Source: Pochonia chlamydosporia 170 (Eukaryota > Ascomycota > Sordariomycetes > Hypocreales > Clavicipitaceae). Taken from it: a DNA stretch of 64,000 nucleotides. Below are positions 33,947 through 45,005 of this stretch, piece after piece (the stretch's first letter is position 1; each line of letters opens with the position of its first letter). Location of the stretch: positions 4,216,001-4,280,000 of the forward strand of contig NC_035790.1 of NCBI RefSeq assembly GCF_001653235.2, given 5' to 3'. The notes below the pieces were generated by a model that saw only the letters and a list, made by a program, of their open reading frames with translations, had not been told where the DNA came from and made no database searches. The translations under genes were made by a program, and so were the position numbers.

Positions 33947-36600
33947 TTAAAATCGCAGGTCCCAGCCGATCTGTGGTCCAAGCCTTGGAAGTTCCTCCGC
34001 CACGCTTTGCACGTCTTTATCTCCACGGCCGCTGAGGCAAATGACCAAATCCTCGTCCTTCTTCATTGTCTTGGCTAATTCAATAGCACCATATATTCCG
34101 TGGGCTGACTCCAGCGCGGGGATGATACCCTCCAGTTGACTCAACATTCTAAATGCGTGGAAGGCTTGCGCATCCGTAGCAGCGATAAACTTGGCCCTCT
34201 CACTGTCCTTCCAAGAGCTCAGTTCTGGGCCGACTCCAGGATAGTCGAGGCCAGCAGATACGGAATGTGTCTCGGCAATCTGTCCATTTTGGTCTTGAAG
34301 GACGTAGGTGCGTACACCATGAAGAACGCCTTTGGATCCGCCAGTCAAAGTAGCACTGTGTCGTTCAGTCTCAACGCCATCACCGCCAGCTTCAACTCCG
34401 AGAAGCTTTACGGTAGGGTCATTCGCAAATGGATAAAACATGCCCACAGCATTGCTTCCACCTCCAACGCATGCAACCACTGCATCAGGCAGCTTTCCAC
34501 GCTTCTCCATCATCTGCTTCTTTGTTTCATTACCAATCACAGATTGGAAAGTCCTGACAATGGTTGGGAACGGGTGAGGGCCAATGGCGGAACCAATAAT
34601 GTAGTGTGTGGTATCAAGGTCGATGACCCAGGCTCGTAATGCTTCGTTCACGGCATCTCGAAGAGTCTTGCTACCGGCTTCTACAGCGACAACCTTGGCA
34701 CCGAGTAATCGCATGCGAAAGACATTGAGAGCTTGGCGACGAACATCCTCCTACGTTGCTTGTAAGTTGACAGCACAAAAAAGACAAGACAAAAGTTGAT
34801 CAACACAGAGAATACTTACGGCTCCCATGTAGACGGTGCACTCCATCCCAAACTTGGCACAGATAGTTGCTGTTGCCACACCGTGTTGGCCGGCTCCAGT
34901 CTCTGCGATAATTTTTGTCTTGCCAAGACGCTTCGCAAGCAGCAACTGACCCAGCGCGTTGTTGATCTTGTGGCTGCCGGTGTGGTTGAGGTCTTCCCTC
35001 TTAAGCCAAATGTTGGCTCCACCGGCATGTTCTGTCAGTCTCTCTGCTAAATGGAGTCGCGATGGTCGACCCATGTAGTCATAGTATGATCTGTACTCCT
35101 CCCAGAATTCGGGATCGTCTTTAATCTTGTTAAATCCCTCTTCAAGCTGAGAAAGGCAATCCATCAAACTCTCAGGGACGTATTGGCCGCCAAATTCGCC
35201 AAATCTGTCGGGAATCTTCCCATGAAGAGCTGCCAGCTGCGCAACTAGGGCGCTGTCCTTCTCTGCAGTCATTCGATCTTGGTCAGTCACGACAGCATTG
35301 ACTGTTACGCCATCCCCACTTGGACCCTTTGCGGCATTGATTGCCTCCACGACTCCCACCTCTCGAGTTGCGTTGTCTTGTGGTAAGGAGTCCCTACCAC
35401 AGAGATAGGCGCAGTATTTCTCGACCTCGTTGGGGCCCTGACCGCTTGCAGCCTTTTGCAGTGTTGTGACAATTTGACTTCCAACAACAACTCCATCTGC
35501 AATATTGGCTACACTTAAGAAATGCTCATGGGTGCTGACACCGAAGCCAACAGCAGCAGGCTTGTTTCCACTATACTTCTTGACGCGGTCAAGCAGGGCC
35601 GGCAAATTGGCATTCAGCGAACCCGATGCTCCGGTTACACCCTGTCTCGATACGACGTAGATGAAAGAGTCGGCCAGCTGACATAGAATCTTCATTCTGG
35701 CATCGGATGTGGCAGGGGCGATAAGTGGGACATATGAGAGGCTATAAAAATACGGGCAGTCAGTACAGGTAGCATGTCAAAGTTGTAGCTCGAGGTAACC
35801 AAGCAAAGGGGAGAAGGGCTGCCGAAGTTGATCTAGTAGAGATATTTGAAAACATGTGCAGACTTTGACTTACCTGCCCTTCGTGCAAAGCTTTCTGAAA
35901 GACACGGCCTCTTCTGGAGGCAGGTCGACCACAATGAAGCCATTGACGCCGGCGGCTAGGCAATCCTGCAGCAGCCGCTCCTCTCCATATCGTAGCAACG
36001 GATTGTAATATCCCATAAGAAGTACAGGAGCTCGTAAGCCACGCTCACGGGCAGTCTTCACCATGGAGAGAGTTGTCTCGATGGAGACGCCATGCTCAAG
36101 CGCAACCTGGCAAGGTTAGCTGCGGCTGGTCTTCGGGAAAAGGTTGTGGTGAGGAGGCAGGAGAAGAAAAGACGAGGGCATTGTATTGTCCCAGGGGATG
36201 TCATACTGTGTTGGCAGTTTGAATAGTCGGGCCGTCCGCAATTGGATCTGTGAAAGGAACTCCAAGCTCGATAACGTCTGGTGCAGTGGAGATCAATGTT
36301 AGGTTTAGATTATGAAAGAAAGACCGGTGAGCAGCGATTGATTTACGTACCAGAGCCGCCTTTTTCCATAGACAGCAGGATATCGGGGGTATCTTGAGGC
36401 TTGGGAAAGCCTGCAGTAACATATGTCACAAGCGCAGCCTATTTTACGTGAGTAATTCGATGCACTGTTCCAAATTGACAATCCAAGTCCGGTGCCGGAG
36501 ATGTGCGGTTGTCGAGGGAGAGGGGAGAAACCCCGGGCAGACGTAAACCAACCTTGCCTTGCGCTTTGCAGCGCTGGAAAGTATTCGTAATGGCCTCCAT
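33947..36600 (-). CDS. TRP5: Tryptophan synthase, fused alpha and beta domains
   Basis: The fungal bifunctional enzyme for the last two steps of tryptophan synthesis: the alpha domain cleaves indole-3-glycerol phosphate and the PLP beta domain condenses indole with serine. Six exons on the minus strand, 36553..36600, 36351..36438, 36207..36277, 35874..36106, 34820..35741 and 33947..34750, give 721 aa (the yeast enzyme is 707). Alpha signs are [23 protein letters not shown], with the catalytic Glu and Asp, and [12 protein letters not shown]. The linker leads to the beta start [18 protein letters not shown]. Beta signs are [16 protein letters not shown] with the PLP lysine, [12 protein letters not shown] and [14 protein letters not shown]. 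The first exon encodes only 16 residues ([16 protein letters not shown]) and its donor is the less usual GTTGGT. No gene of another tryptophan step is nearby. Confidence 0.95.
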
Positions 36601-37795
36601 GGCGGTTTGCAGCGAAGAAATTATGGTGAATGCCTCAGAAGGGTATGCTGTGCCATGAGTATTAGGTTAAATAATCGCAAGCTGGTGGGTTTGGGCGGCT
36701 TTTATTCTTCAAGGTGAAGTGGAGTCCAAGAAAAACTGTCCATGCCACCAGACATCAACGAGCCGAGTCTGGTGTCCTGTCATCTATGACATGACCCCCG
36801 GCGACCTCGACCCCGCGGCCCCCCCAAACCCCCAGCCCAGCCTTGCCCAACATTTGAGCTTTGAACGCTTGACACCTTGAGCAGACATGCATGTGGACCA
36901 GACCAGAGTGGTTCCAGGAACATTGAATCGCACTAGATGGCGCTCGGGGTACTCCATCCGCATGCATGCACAGTCAAGACTGCACCCAACTCAAAGCTTT
37001 CGAAGACCGTTTTTGTTGGCTTGCCTGCCAGAGGCGGTTGTTCAACGCAATGCCGCGATGGACTCTCCGGCCAGGTCTGGAGCTCTGGAGCACCGTCTCC
37101 ACCTCAGCCGCCTTAGCTAGGTATTTGATGCAAGATCCCGCGTCTTTTCACCTGCAGGCTCTGATCCACAAAGCCGGACCTACCCAAAAGAGCACACGTG
37201 CACAGAATTACTGCGTCAACCTGCATACTCAAGTACCTGGCAACCTGGGTATGGAGAACTGGACTTGACTTGATACCCACCAGACCTTGCCACCACCTTC
37301 CGAGGCGCCGAGCTGTATTTGGATATACCGGAGAAAGCGGGCATCGTGCATATGCACGCATCCATGCGCCCGCAAAGTGCTTGGACGGCCGACAGTCGAG
37401 TCAATCCTATTCACTCTTCCAGGCTGCATGCGTACAGCATACTGGTACTGTACTGGCAATGTTCGATTCTTGCCGACTGAAACATTCAAATGCTGTCAGA
37501 TAGATCTAGATGCCAATGGTAAGGTCCAGGACTAGGGAAGTCAGACACTTGACTGCTCCCATCTACACATGTGTAGCAAGACGTACATATGCATTCGACA
37601 CATGTACGAAGTGTGCTTGCCACGTCCAGTGGAATTTGTCTCCAAATGCAATAGAAATGGTGGCAGTGAACATTTGGGACGGTAAAAATGGATCTGTTGT
37701 GCAATTCTGAGATTTTTGATTGCTCTACAGTCTACACTAGTACTTTACATCGAAGAAAAGACGGGTGCTATTTGATCATACGTGGAATACCTCAT
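36601..37795. other. Intergenic region between tryptophan synthase and Prm1
   Basis: No gene recognised. Contains CCAGAC near 36746, 36894 and 37282, AACATTTGA near 36850, AACATTGAA near 36918, and several TGCATG/CATGCA words (36887, 36961). I saw no TGACTCA element of the Gcn4/Cpc1 type directly upstream of tryptophan synthase. Confidence 0.5.
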
Positions 37796-39919
37796 TCAGT
37801 GGTGACCCTTCAAGTCAACATACTCGAATGAATCACCTTGATTTGTGCGTCTGCCTTCAGCATCTCCTCTGCCTCGGGACACTATCACCTTCTCGCCTCG
37901 GCCATCATGGTATACAGCGGAACCTATCTGACCCGACTGGTGGCTATACTCCCCTCCATCCTGCTCGATATGTCGCAAGTTTTTGGTATCAGAGTCGCCT
38001 CCACCTACTGCCATGCCAGCCAGAGCTCGGGTCACTCCGATCAACACGACGATGACGTACAGGAGGAGGATACCAGTTGATATCAGCGCCTCCTCTACGA
38101 TGCCCTTCGAGAGCCTCTCCGTGACCTTGCTGACCGCCTCAGTTACCTCATCAGTGGTTGCCGAGGAAGGCGACGCAAGAAAGTTCCGAACGCTCGAGTC
38201 ACCGTTTATGCTCTTTTGGGCTCCAAGACTGAACGTATCATTATCGAATAGGGGGAACTCAACGTGTGCGTGGTCATGCACCCAAGTCAACCCCTTCTGC
38301 ACACTCTCAATCTTGATACCAATAACACAGTGCAAAACTGACTGTATCGGTTTGAGAAGAATGGTGCCATTGAAAACCTTCTCGAGGCCGTTATTCATGC
38401 TCTTTGTAAATACGTTCAACGTGTTATTTACGGCACCGGTAGCATTTGTCACGTAGCCAAGAACGTCTTTGTTGATGTCGTCATTGACGCCTTTGACGAC
38501 TCCGTTGGCATCAGCTGCCCAATTTGCCGAGACTTGGTTAATCTTTCCGACAACATCGTCTGCAAATGCGCCAACTTCCTTTGCCAGCTCCGGGACTTCT
38601 TTTTGAACAGCTTTCAAGACAAGGTACTGACAAAAACAGGAGAAGAAGCCGGCAAAGGCAAGGGACAGCACAAAGATTGCCGGTGTGGAGGTGGCGTATG
38701 CAATGCACCATCGGGCGAGAATCTGCCGCCTACCTTTCAACCTAGACGCAATCTTTATGCCGTAGGTGGCCGTCGTTGGGCGTGATGCTATGTAGGCAAT
38801 ATCCATGGAGTCGTACTGGTTTTTGTCGATGATTTGAGCATTTCTTTGTTGCCTTCGCCATCTTCGGACCTCCATCCAAGCCATGGGCGCCATTGCTGCA
38901 ACAGCAAGCAGGGACAAGACGACGACGAAAATAATTCTAGCCTTGCGGATAAGATTAAATAGCTTGTCGAAAAAGCCATTTAGCTTGTCATTGTCGGAGC
39001 AAAATTTAAGCTGTTGCTTCTGTGCCAAGGGGAAGATATCTTCGTTGAACTTGTAGTTACCCAGGCTGTCATTGATAGCTTTTCGAACAAAATTAAACGG
39101 TATAGAAATTGCCTGCCTGGTCAAGTTTTGTACTCCATCGAAATTTGGCAAATCTTTATTCAGTTTCTGCACGTCTGTGACAAACTGCGTTGAGTTGAGA
39201 TCAAAACCCTTTAATTTCGCAATTGGCTTGGAGAAGTCAATTGAAGGGAGATCAATGTTGAACTTGTTGAAGATGGTATTCTGAATGCCGTCTTTAATTT
39301 TGCCTACGGCTTTTTGTAAGCCGCCGGCTATGTTCTCAATCTCACCTGTGGCTCCGTCGATGATTTTGTTGAAAACTGCGGTAGCATCTTTGGTAACGGA
39401 GGCGACTACTTCCAGACTGCCGTGCACTAAGGCTGTGATGAGGCACACGTATGTTGCCGTGAGGAAGTTGATGTAGAATATTATTATGGCTTCGACACCC
39501 TGAATTATCATGTCCAATACTTTGACCATGGCGCTCACTGCTTTGTCGAAGCTAGACGCAGCAAGATGATTCACACCGGCAGAGAGGTAATGTGGCATGG
39601 ATGCCATCGCACTTCCCACGTCTTCCACTTTGGAACAAGCAGACAGAGCTTTAGCCTTGGCATCCCCCACGTTATCGTCCAGGCGGGCAAGTAAAAGAAT
39701 CATCCGGACCAGAACTAAGATCAACAGGATTGTCCAGCGATTGATCCATATTTGAGAGAGCCGAGATTTCAGGCCCAGATATGGTGTTGGTGAGTGTGTG
39801 CCGTGATTTAGAGGTGCAGAGGTTTTTCGTAGTTCCGACGTTCCTATAGAGTCGGCACGAAGAGAATCGGGCACTTGTGGAAAGTTGGACGCGGATCCTT
39901 GGTTCCATGTTGGAATCAT
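37796..39919 (-). CDS. PRM1: Plasma membrane fusion protein Prm1
   Basis: A multi-pass membrane protein that promotes plasma-membrane merger during mating and hyphal cell fusion. Single exon of 707 aa, as expected for the family. Predicted membrane segments from hydrophobicity are at about 62-80, 143-166, 328-350, 411-436 and 610-635. Between them are two large, presumably extracellular loops with NST, NLT, NAT, NNT, NGT glycosylation sequons. Characteristic blocks are SQIWINRWTILLILVLVRM at the first segment, FNKFNIDLPSIDFS in the first loop, RRQILARWCIAYATSTPA before the fourth segment and LLKPIQSVLHCVIGIKIES in the second loop, where a conserved Cys sits. The C-terminal ~70 residues are cytosolic, polar and acidic/basic mixed. 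It lies alone with large spacers on both sides. Confidence 0.93.
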   Translation of the reverse strand: MIPTWNQGSASNFPQVPDSLRADSIGTSELRKTSAPLNHGTHSPTPYLGLKSRLSQIWINRWTILLILVLVRMILLLARLDDNVGDAKAKALSACSKVEDVGSAMASMPHYLSAGVNHLAASSFDKAVSAMVKVLDMIIQGVEAIIIFYINFLTATYVCLITALVHGSLEVVASVTKDATAVFNKIIDGATGEIENIAGGLQKAVGKIKDGIQNTIFNKFNIDLPSIDFSKPIAKLKGFDLNSTQFVTDVQKLNKDLPNFDGVQNLTRQAISIPFNFVRKAINDSLGNYKFNEDIFPLAQKQQLKFCSDNDKLNGFFDKLFNLIRKARIIFVVVLSLLAVAAMAPMAWMEVRRWRRQQRNAQIIDKNQYDSMDIAYIASRPTTATYGIKIASRLKGRRQILARWCIAYATSTPAIFVLSLAFAGFFSCFCQYLVLKAVQKEVPELAKEVGAFADDVVGKINQVSANWAADANGVVKGVNDDINKDVLGYVTNATGAVNNTLNVFTKSMNNGLEKVFNGTILLKPIQSVLHCVIGIKIESVQKGLTWVHDHAHVEFPLFDNDTFSLGAQKSINGDSSVRNFLASPSSATTDEVTEAVSKVTERLSKGIVEEALISTGILLLYVIVVLIGVTRALAGMAVGGGDSDTKNLRHIEQDGGEYSHQSGQIGSAVYHDGRGEKVIVSRGRGDAEGRRTNQGDSFEYVDLKGHH

Positions 39920-40760
39920 GTTGCGTTTGTAGCGTTAAGAAACACTACGTATTTCTCTTTGGTGAGATAGGAAAGGGAGGTGGGCGAAATGAGTCTTCGA
40001 ATATTCAAATTACACTCGAAAAAGTCGAAACTTGGCGCAAGCGAAATAATAGAAGCGGTCCTGCCGTTGCGAAGAGGTGACGGAGTGAAATAAGAGTTCA
40101 AATGTTGTCGCTGTCAAAAATGAACAAGATGGTCCGTTGACAAGATAGCCGAACAGACGTGAACGAGCAGCAAGACAATGCAATGAACGGACTTGAATTA
40201 AACAAAGGTATGTCCTCGAGTCGCTTTAGGAAGCAGTTTGTGTTTTCCCCATGCTGATTGATTGTGCTATGCGAAGGTAAGATATGTAAAGAAGCTAGGG
40301 ACAAAGAGTCGACAAGAAGGAATTTGCCAGTCTGTCGGCTCAGTACATAGAGGACAGGCTCTGCACGCAAAGGAAAAGCATGAAAAGAAAGAGAAGAAAA
40401 GTTGAACATGGCAAGTTTCCACACCAGTAAATAGCTGATTCACCGTCAATACATCAATATCCAATGAATGACACATTCGCTCGGCTTTCACAGCAAACGC
40501 GCCGGTTCCCCTCCGGCCAGTAGTATCGCGGGCCATGGATTCACCAACTTTAGAACCAGACCCATGTTCGCCTCAAGAAGCGCCTGTGCGACCAGACTTC
40601 AAATTCACTGATCAGTCGCGAAACCAGCCTGGCGCTTGCAATGGGGCTGAGGTCAACTGGTGCCTTTAAGCGCCGGTTGTCGATGAAGGCGCTCCAATTC
40701 AAATGTTGAAATGTCAAGTTATAATTAGACCAGGGGGGGATCCGCTGAACCCTGAATCCA

Positions 40761-40784
40761 CATTCAACATTTGAACATTGAATG
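40761..40784. repeat. Inverted repeat CATTCAA ... TTGAATG
   Basis: Seven-base arms separated by ten bases that themselves contain the related word CATTTGAA. It sits in the middle of the densest cluster of these words. Confidence 0.75.
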
Positions 40785-41498
40785 TCTGGTTGACGGGGCC
40801 TGACGAACATTGCATTGAAACAGGCACCACATGCAGTTCAATGTTGACATCAACATCAACGGGCGCTGGGACACCTCGCCAGCTGTCAACATTGAATCTG
40901 CACCTGCATGCATGTGCCCATGGTTTCAAATGTTCAATGTTGATTCGAATCGCGCTAAACTTTTAATGGTCTTATTGTCACAGCAAGTCAATACTGTCAA
41001 TATCGAATTGCTTAGAGATCCAGATGTCTGCATGTGGTCCGCACAGCATCAATATACCGAAGTACAAATTCATGGGTACCCAGGAAGTACGTGCATGTGC
41101 CTGGCCGCAACATTGAATTGACCAGACCCAAGCTGCATCACTGGCAGCGACTACCTCCAGACATGGATGTCAGTTCTCAGCACAGAGCAAATCGTCCGGC
41201 TTCACAAAGCCCAGTCTGCTGCCTCTTTCTTGATGCTCGCTTTGAATGAATGCTCAGAGTCCTCGATTATTACTACTGGAAAACTAAATCTGGTGCGAGA
41301 TTAACTAACCCGCTGCTGCTTGAGCTTCACGTCCTGTCAGTGCAAGCATTTGAAGTCCTCGCTGGGCTGCGGCTGTGAGCCGGTGTTGCACCAGACCTAA
41401 GCCAACATTTGAAGCCCACATGCATCTCTGCACATGCATGTGGGCGCAAGTCAGTATGAAAGCCAGAGCCCCTACTCCGTACTCCGTACCAGGCACAA

Positions 41499-41528
41499 TA
41501 TACCTAGGTACCTACCTAGGTAGGTATG
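41499..41528. repeat. Cluster of TACCTAGGTA palindromes
   Basis: Overlapping direct and inverted copies of ACCTA/TAGGT form a self-complementary block. Single copies occur near 11652, 27497, 28253, 41850, 57502 and elsewhere, always between genes. Confidence 0.8.
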
Positions 41529-41778
41529 TATGGTCTGGTCGACTGGAAGACATTATTGATGCTCTCAGAAGTTCCTCATCAAGCGTCACAAGTGCTGGTG
41601 GCTGGCTGGTTCTCCAACCCTCTAAGATCGCCAGCACCAGGCCCGATCAATCTTCATTCAAACTAGAAGCTCCGAGATCCAATCATCACACACGGACAGG
41701 CACCATGCTGCGACACTTGGCCCGCCGATTTGTCTCAGTAGCCGCCGCCAAGGATGAGTAGTTCATGACGCTGCTTTC

Positions 41779-41801
41779 TTTTTTTTTTTTTTTTTTTTTT
41801 T
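41779..41801 (+). repeat. Poly(T) run of 23
   Basis: A T homopolymer in intergenic DNA. No flanking target-site duplication or retroelement was recognised. Confidence 0.85.
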
Positions 41802-42804
41802 GTGGTAGCACCGTCAAACACTTCTCCAGAGTCGCTTCAAGACTACCTACCTAGGTACTTCAGTGGATATTGCCTTCAATGTTAGGTTCAGTCAGTCACT
41901 AGCCATGACATGGAGTCGAGCATTTTGGTCGCACACAAGTCAGAGTGCTCGTTGGCGCTTGGGTCACTTGTTACCGCTTTTGGGTTTCTTCCAATCAATT
42001 GGAGAATTGCATCACTGTCGCACTTCTGCACGTCGACTTCTCAACTTGAAATTCAGCAAGGCGTAGAGACCACCAGACTGTTTTGACCCTTGCTAAACAT
42101 GGGCCAGTTTTCAACACTCGTCTCGCCTGGCGAGTGTTGTGCCGTTTTCACATGTGGAAATCTCACAACAGACAAGTTCTTCTCATTGTCGTCAACGGGA
42201 ACTCTGGCATTTCGCGCCACTGTCGGTCCCGTTGAAGAGACAGTTCGCCTTAGCTCAGTCGCTTTCCATGGCGAGCTTGGATGCTATTTCACGTAGAAAG
42301 TATTGGTCAATTGGCGGACTATTATCTGGGAAGACGTTTACTTCGAATGACTCCAATCTAAGCTAACAATAAACTAGCAGACTCGCTGTATTGCCGAAAT
42401 GCATTATCAGGAGAATTGCGGTTGCGGAACTCGCCACAAGACTAATGACGACAAAGACTTCGAGAGTTCCATGCTGTAATCCACAGGCGCCAGCTTAGTC
42501 TGGTCTGCTGCCACTCCGTTGGCAGAATAGAGTTACTCAAGGGGACAGCTGTGCCAGTATTCGGAAACAATGCCCACCAACTTACATCACTGTGGAGTTT
42601 TTCTCTACTTCTGCCGGCCGTGTTTAGCTCACGCCGGGAAGAATGTACCGTCCAGCAGATATATGTCCAGCTTCGGGCAGCAGGCAGGCACAGGAGCAAA
42701 GTGATCCAACTGAGGTCCGCCATCAATACAACCACAATAAAAAAAAAGGAGACCGGAACGCCCTTCCATCATTTGACGATAACGTTGTGAGAACACTTCG
42801 GCAA

Positions 42805-43366
42805 CTAAGCTGTGCCGAACGTGTTTTCGCCTGAATAGGTGATGTAAAGGAATCTGAGGGTTACGGATTAGCTTCGGTCGTCTATGAAAAGGAGAAATGA
42901 TATGACGCAGTGAAACATACCCATCCTCATCCTTGTGCTCTTCATAGATGCTGCTCATGAGGGCAGCGGTCGGTGGCAGCACCTCGTCAACAAATATAAA
43001 GATTGCCTTCTCTGGAGATAGCTTGATTCTCTTCCGAATGACGTACACGAACTGTCCAACCGTCAGGTCGGATGGCACTAAGTATTTCTTCTTGTCGATG
43101 GTAGCGATGTCGCTTTTCTCGACCTTTTCGCAGATAACCTATAACAGCAGAAAGATTAGTCTGTGATATGCTGGTGTCATGGGAACCGCCGCTCCGCCCG
43201 TTTGGACGGACAAGCTCGGTTAATGCCACCACGGAGACAGGTCAAGGTGACTGCAGAGCCAGTGTCCGCCGCTTACAGGAATACGGTCCGCATATTTCTG
43301 ACGGATGCGCTCGGCCTCAGCCTTGCGCTTCTCAAAAGGATGTTCGTCCTTGAACTTGCTTCGCAT
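42805..43366 (-). CDS. ATG8: Autophagy ubiquitin-like protein Atg8
   Basis: The ubiquitin-like modifier conjugated to phosphatidylethanolamine on autophagosomes. Exons complement(43277..43366), complement(42921..43138) and complement(42805..42853) give 118 aa. The sequence opens with [20 protein letters not shown], continues with [17 protein letters not shown] and [19 protein letters not shown], and ends [13 protein letters not shown]. The conserved glycine exposed by the Atg4 protease is residue 116, followed by two residues (TA) that are removed. The introns are 138 and 67 nt, with donors GTAAGC and GTATGT. The last exon is only 49 nt and carries the whole processing site. All signature residues are present and the gene looks intact. 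Confidence 0.96.
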
Positions 43367-45005
43367 TGTCACCGACGTCACAGGTAGGCGATGATGTGAT
43401 GCTGGCGATGTATGGTGGCGCTTGGAAAGTGTCTTGCGATTTCTGGATAGCAAGTGAGCGGCTCTAGATTCGAGTTGTATCGATGGAGATGGAAAATAAA
43501 TTGAGAGGGAAAGTTGACAGGAAGCAAGAGATGTGCGCTCTCGGGGGAAATAGGCAGGTGATGACGAGGCAGCAGGTCGTACTTGGCGAGGGGTGTTGAA
43601 GATGACCAAAGCGACGACAGGCGGTGGCAGGCAGTGACAGGCACGAGGTCCGACAAGCGCGGGGAGGAGGCACGCTAGTCCAATTCCGGAAAGGTTCTTT
43701 TCTACTGAGGTGAATCACTCGGCGCATTGCCTCCAGCGCCTCCACCAGGGAGATAAGGCTGACTGTTGGCATCGCCTCGTTTCGTTTGGAAGCTGTAAAT
43801 TTCCCAAGAGGGTCAACACTTGCAATGCACCATGCAGATATTATAAACCATCCTGTTGATTAATTACTGCCGTTGTCGAACACGCATTCATCTTTCGATT
43901 CGGACCTAGTGACTAAGCACAAACCTAGAGTGGGGACGTACTTCCCATGTCGGCCTACCCTATTGTATCTTCGAAACTGAGTGTGATTATCAAACTTGCC
44001 GTGAACTCGACTAGGCCGGGAACTCTGACTCTAGAATAAACGTTCGGTCTTTAATTCTGAGGCCTTTGACTACATCGATCTCATTCTTTGCACGGACGTT
44101 GGGTAAGTGCTCTTAGTGGCTGCCAGTTGTCAATCCCAGCCTTGAATTTTAGCTCTGCGTCGGGTGACTCCTGCGTAAGGCAGACTGTGTGATGGGTAGT
44201 TGGTAGGTACTTAGGTATGCAGTCGTCGAATATGGGTGGCCATTTGAATCAACCGGACCATTCAAAGCCTAGGACTAAGCAGGTTCAGCAATGCTCCGAC
44301 ATGGACGTGCCTCACTGGTTGGATTACTTCAGCCAACATGGTTTATATAGGCAATTGGCTCCAGGAATGCAGCGGACCTCAGTTCAGCACCTAGAGTCAA
44401 CATAGAAGGAGCATCGCACGGAGTGGGCGGTAGTGGTGGAAGTACCTTTGGAAGCCAACATGTGCACCTGGTTGGGACAAACGCTCAGCCGCGGTACCTA
44501 GAAACCTAAAATGAGGTGCACATGGGTACGGAGTAGGACACACACACACAGATGCAGCTTGTTGCTCCTCACAATGTCCGCAAGCCCGGTCTAAGTACGG
44601 AGTGCTCCGTATGCTGGCTGGGATTCAAGCTTGTGTCCAGCTGGTCCCATGCAGCTCGGATCTGACCAATGGGAGATCACGACAAATTGCAAGTAGTGGA
44701 GCTAGGGTCGAGTAATGTTGTCAACTTTGTAGGCAGCTTCGGTAAGAAACAGCTGACTTGCTGGGCAAATGGGCTGTCAAGACGCAAGACCAGCTGACAT
44801 CATTCGATCTCATCGCATTTTATTTTATTTTTTATTTTATAGCAAACCAACCTACAACAACGCCCGATTTTGCCCGACTATGCCAGATATAGCTCTAATA
44901 TATTACGGGAGATTGCAGTAGCCACTGACATCGCAGCCAATCTAGCACAATTGGCATCACATCCACGAGCTGTGCATACCAGAGGACGTCCTTCCACCAC
45001 CAGCA
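43367..45005. other. Divergent intergenic region between Atg8 and the coproporphyrinogen oxidase gene
   Basis: The Atg8 leader and promoter lie at the left, the oxidase promoter at the right. Words TACTTAGGTA (near 44208), TACGGAG/CTCCGTA (near 44524 and 44595) and an ATTTT-rich tract (about 44816-44842) are present. No gene seen. Confidence 0.5.

Larger units (their letters stand above)
39920..42804. other. Intergenic region, densest cluster of recurring short words
   Basis: No gene recognised in 2.9 kb. Between about 40690 and 41120, words of the AACATT/AATGTT family (including CATTTGAA variants) occur roughly every 30-60 nt. CCAGAC occurs near 40557, 40589, 41121 and 41391. A block at about 41500-41530 repeats TACCTAGGTA in both orientations, and a double TACTCCG precedes it. 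A 23-nt T-run starts at 41779. Short open frames lack any domain. Confidence 0.6.

Noticed and set aside
36601..37000. Cross-pathway control (Gcn4/Cpc1) site for tryptophan synthase
   Set aside because: I looked for TGACTCA/TGAGTCA upstream of the start and saw none in the first 400 nt.
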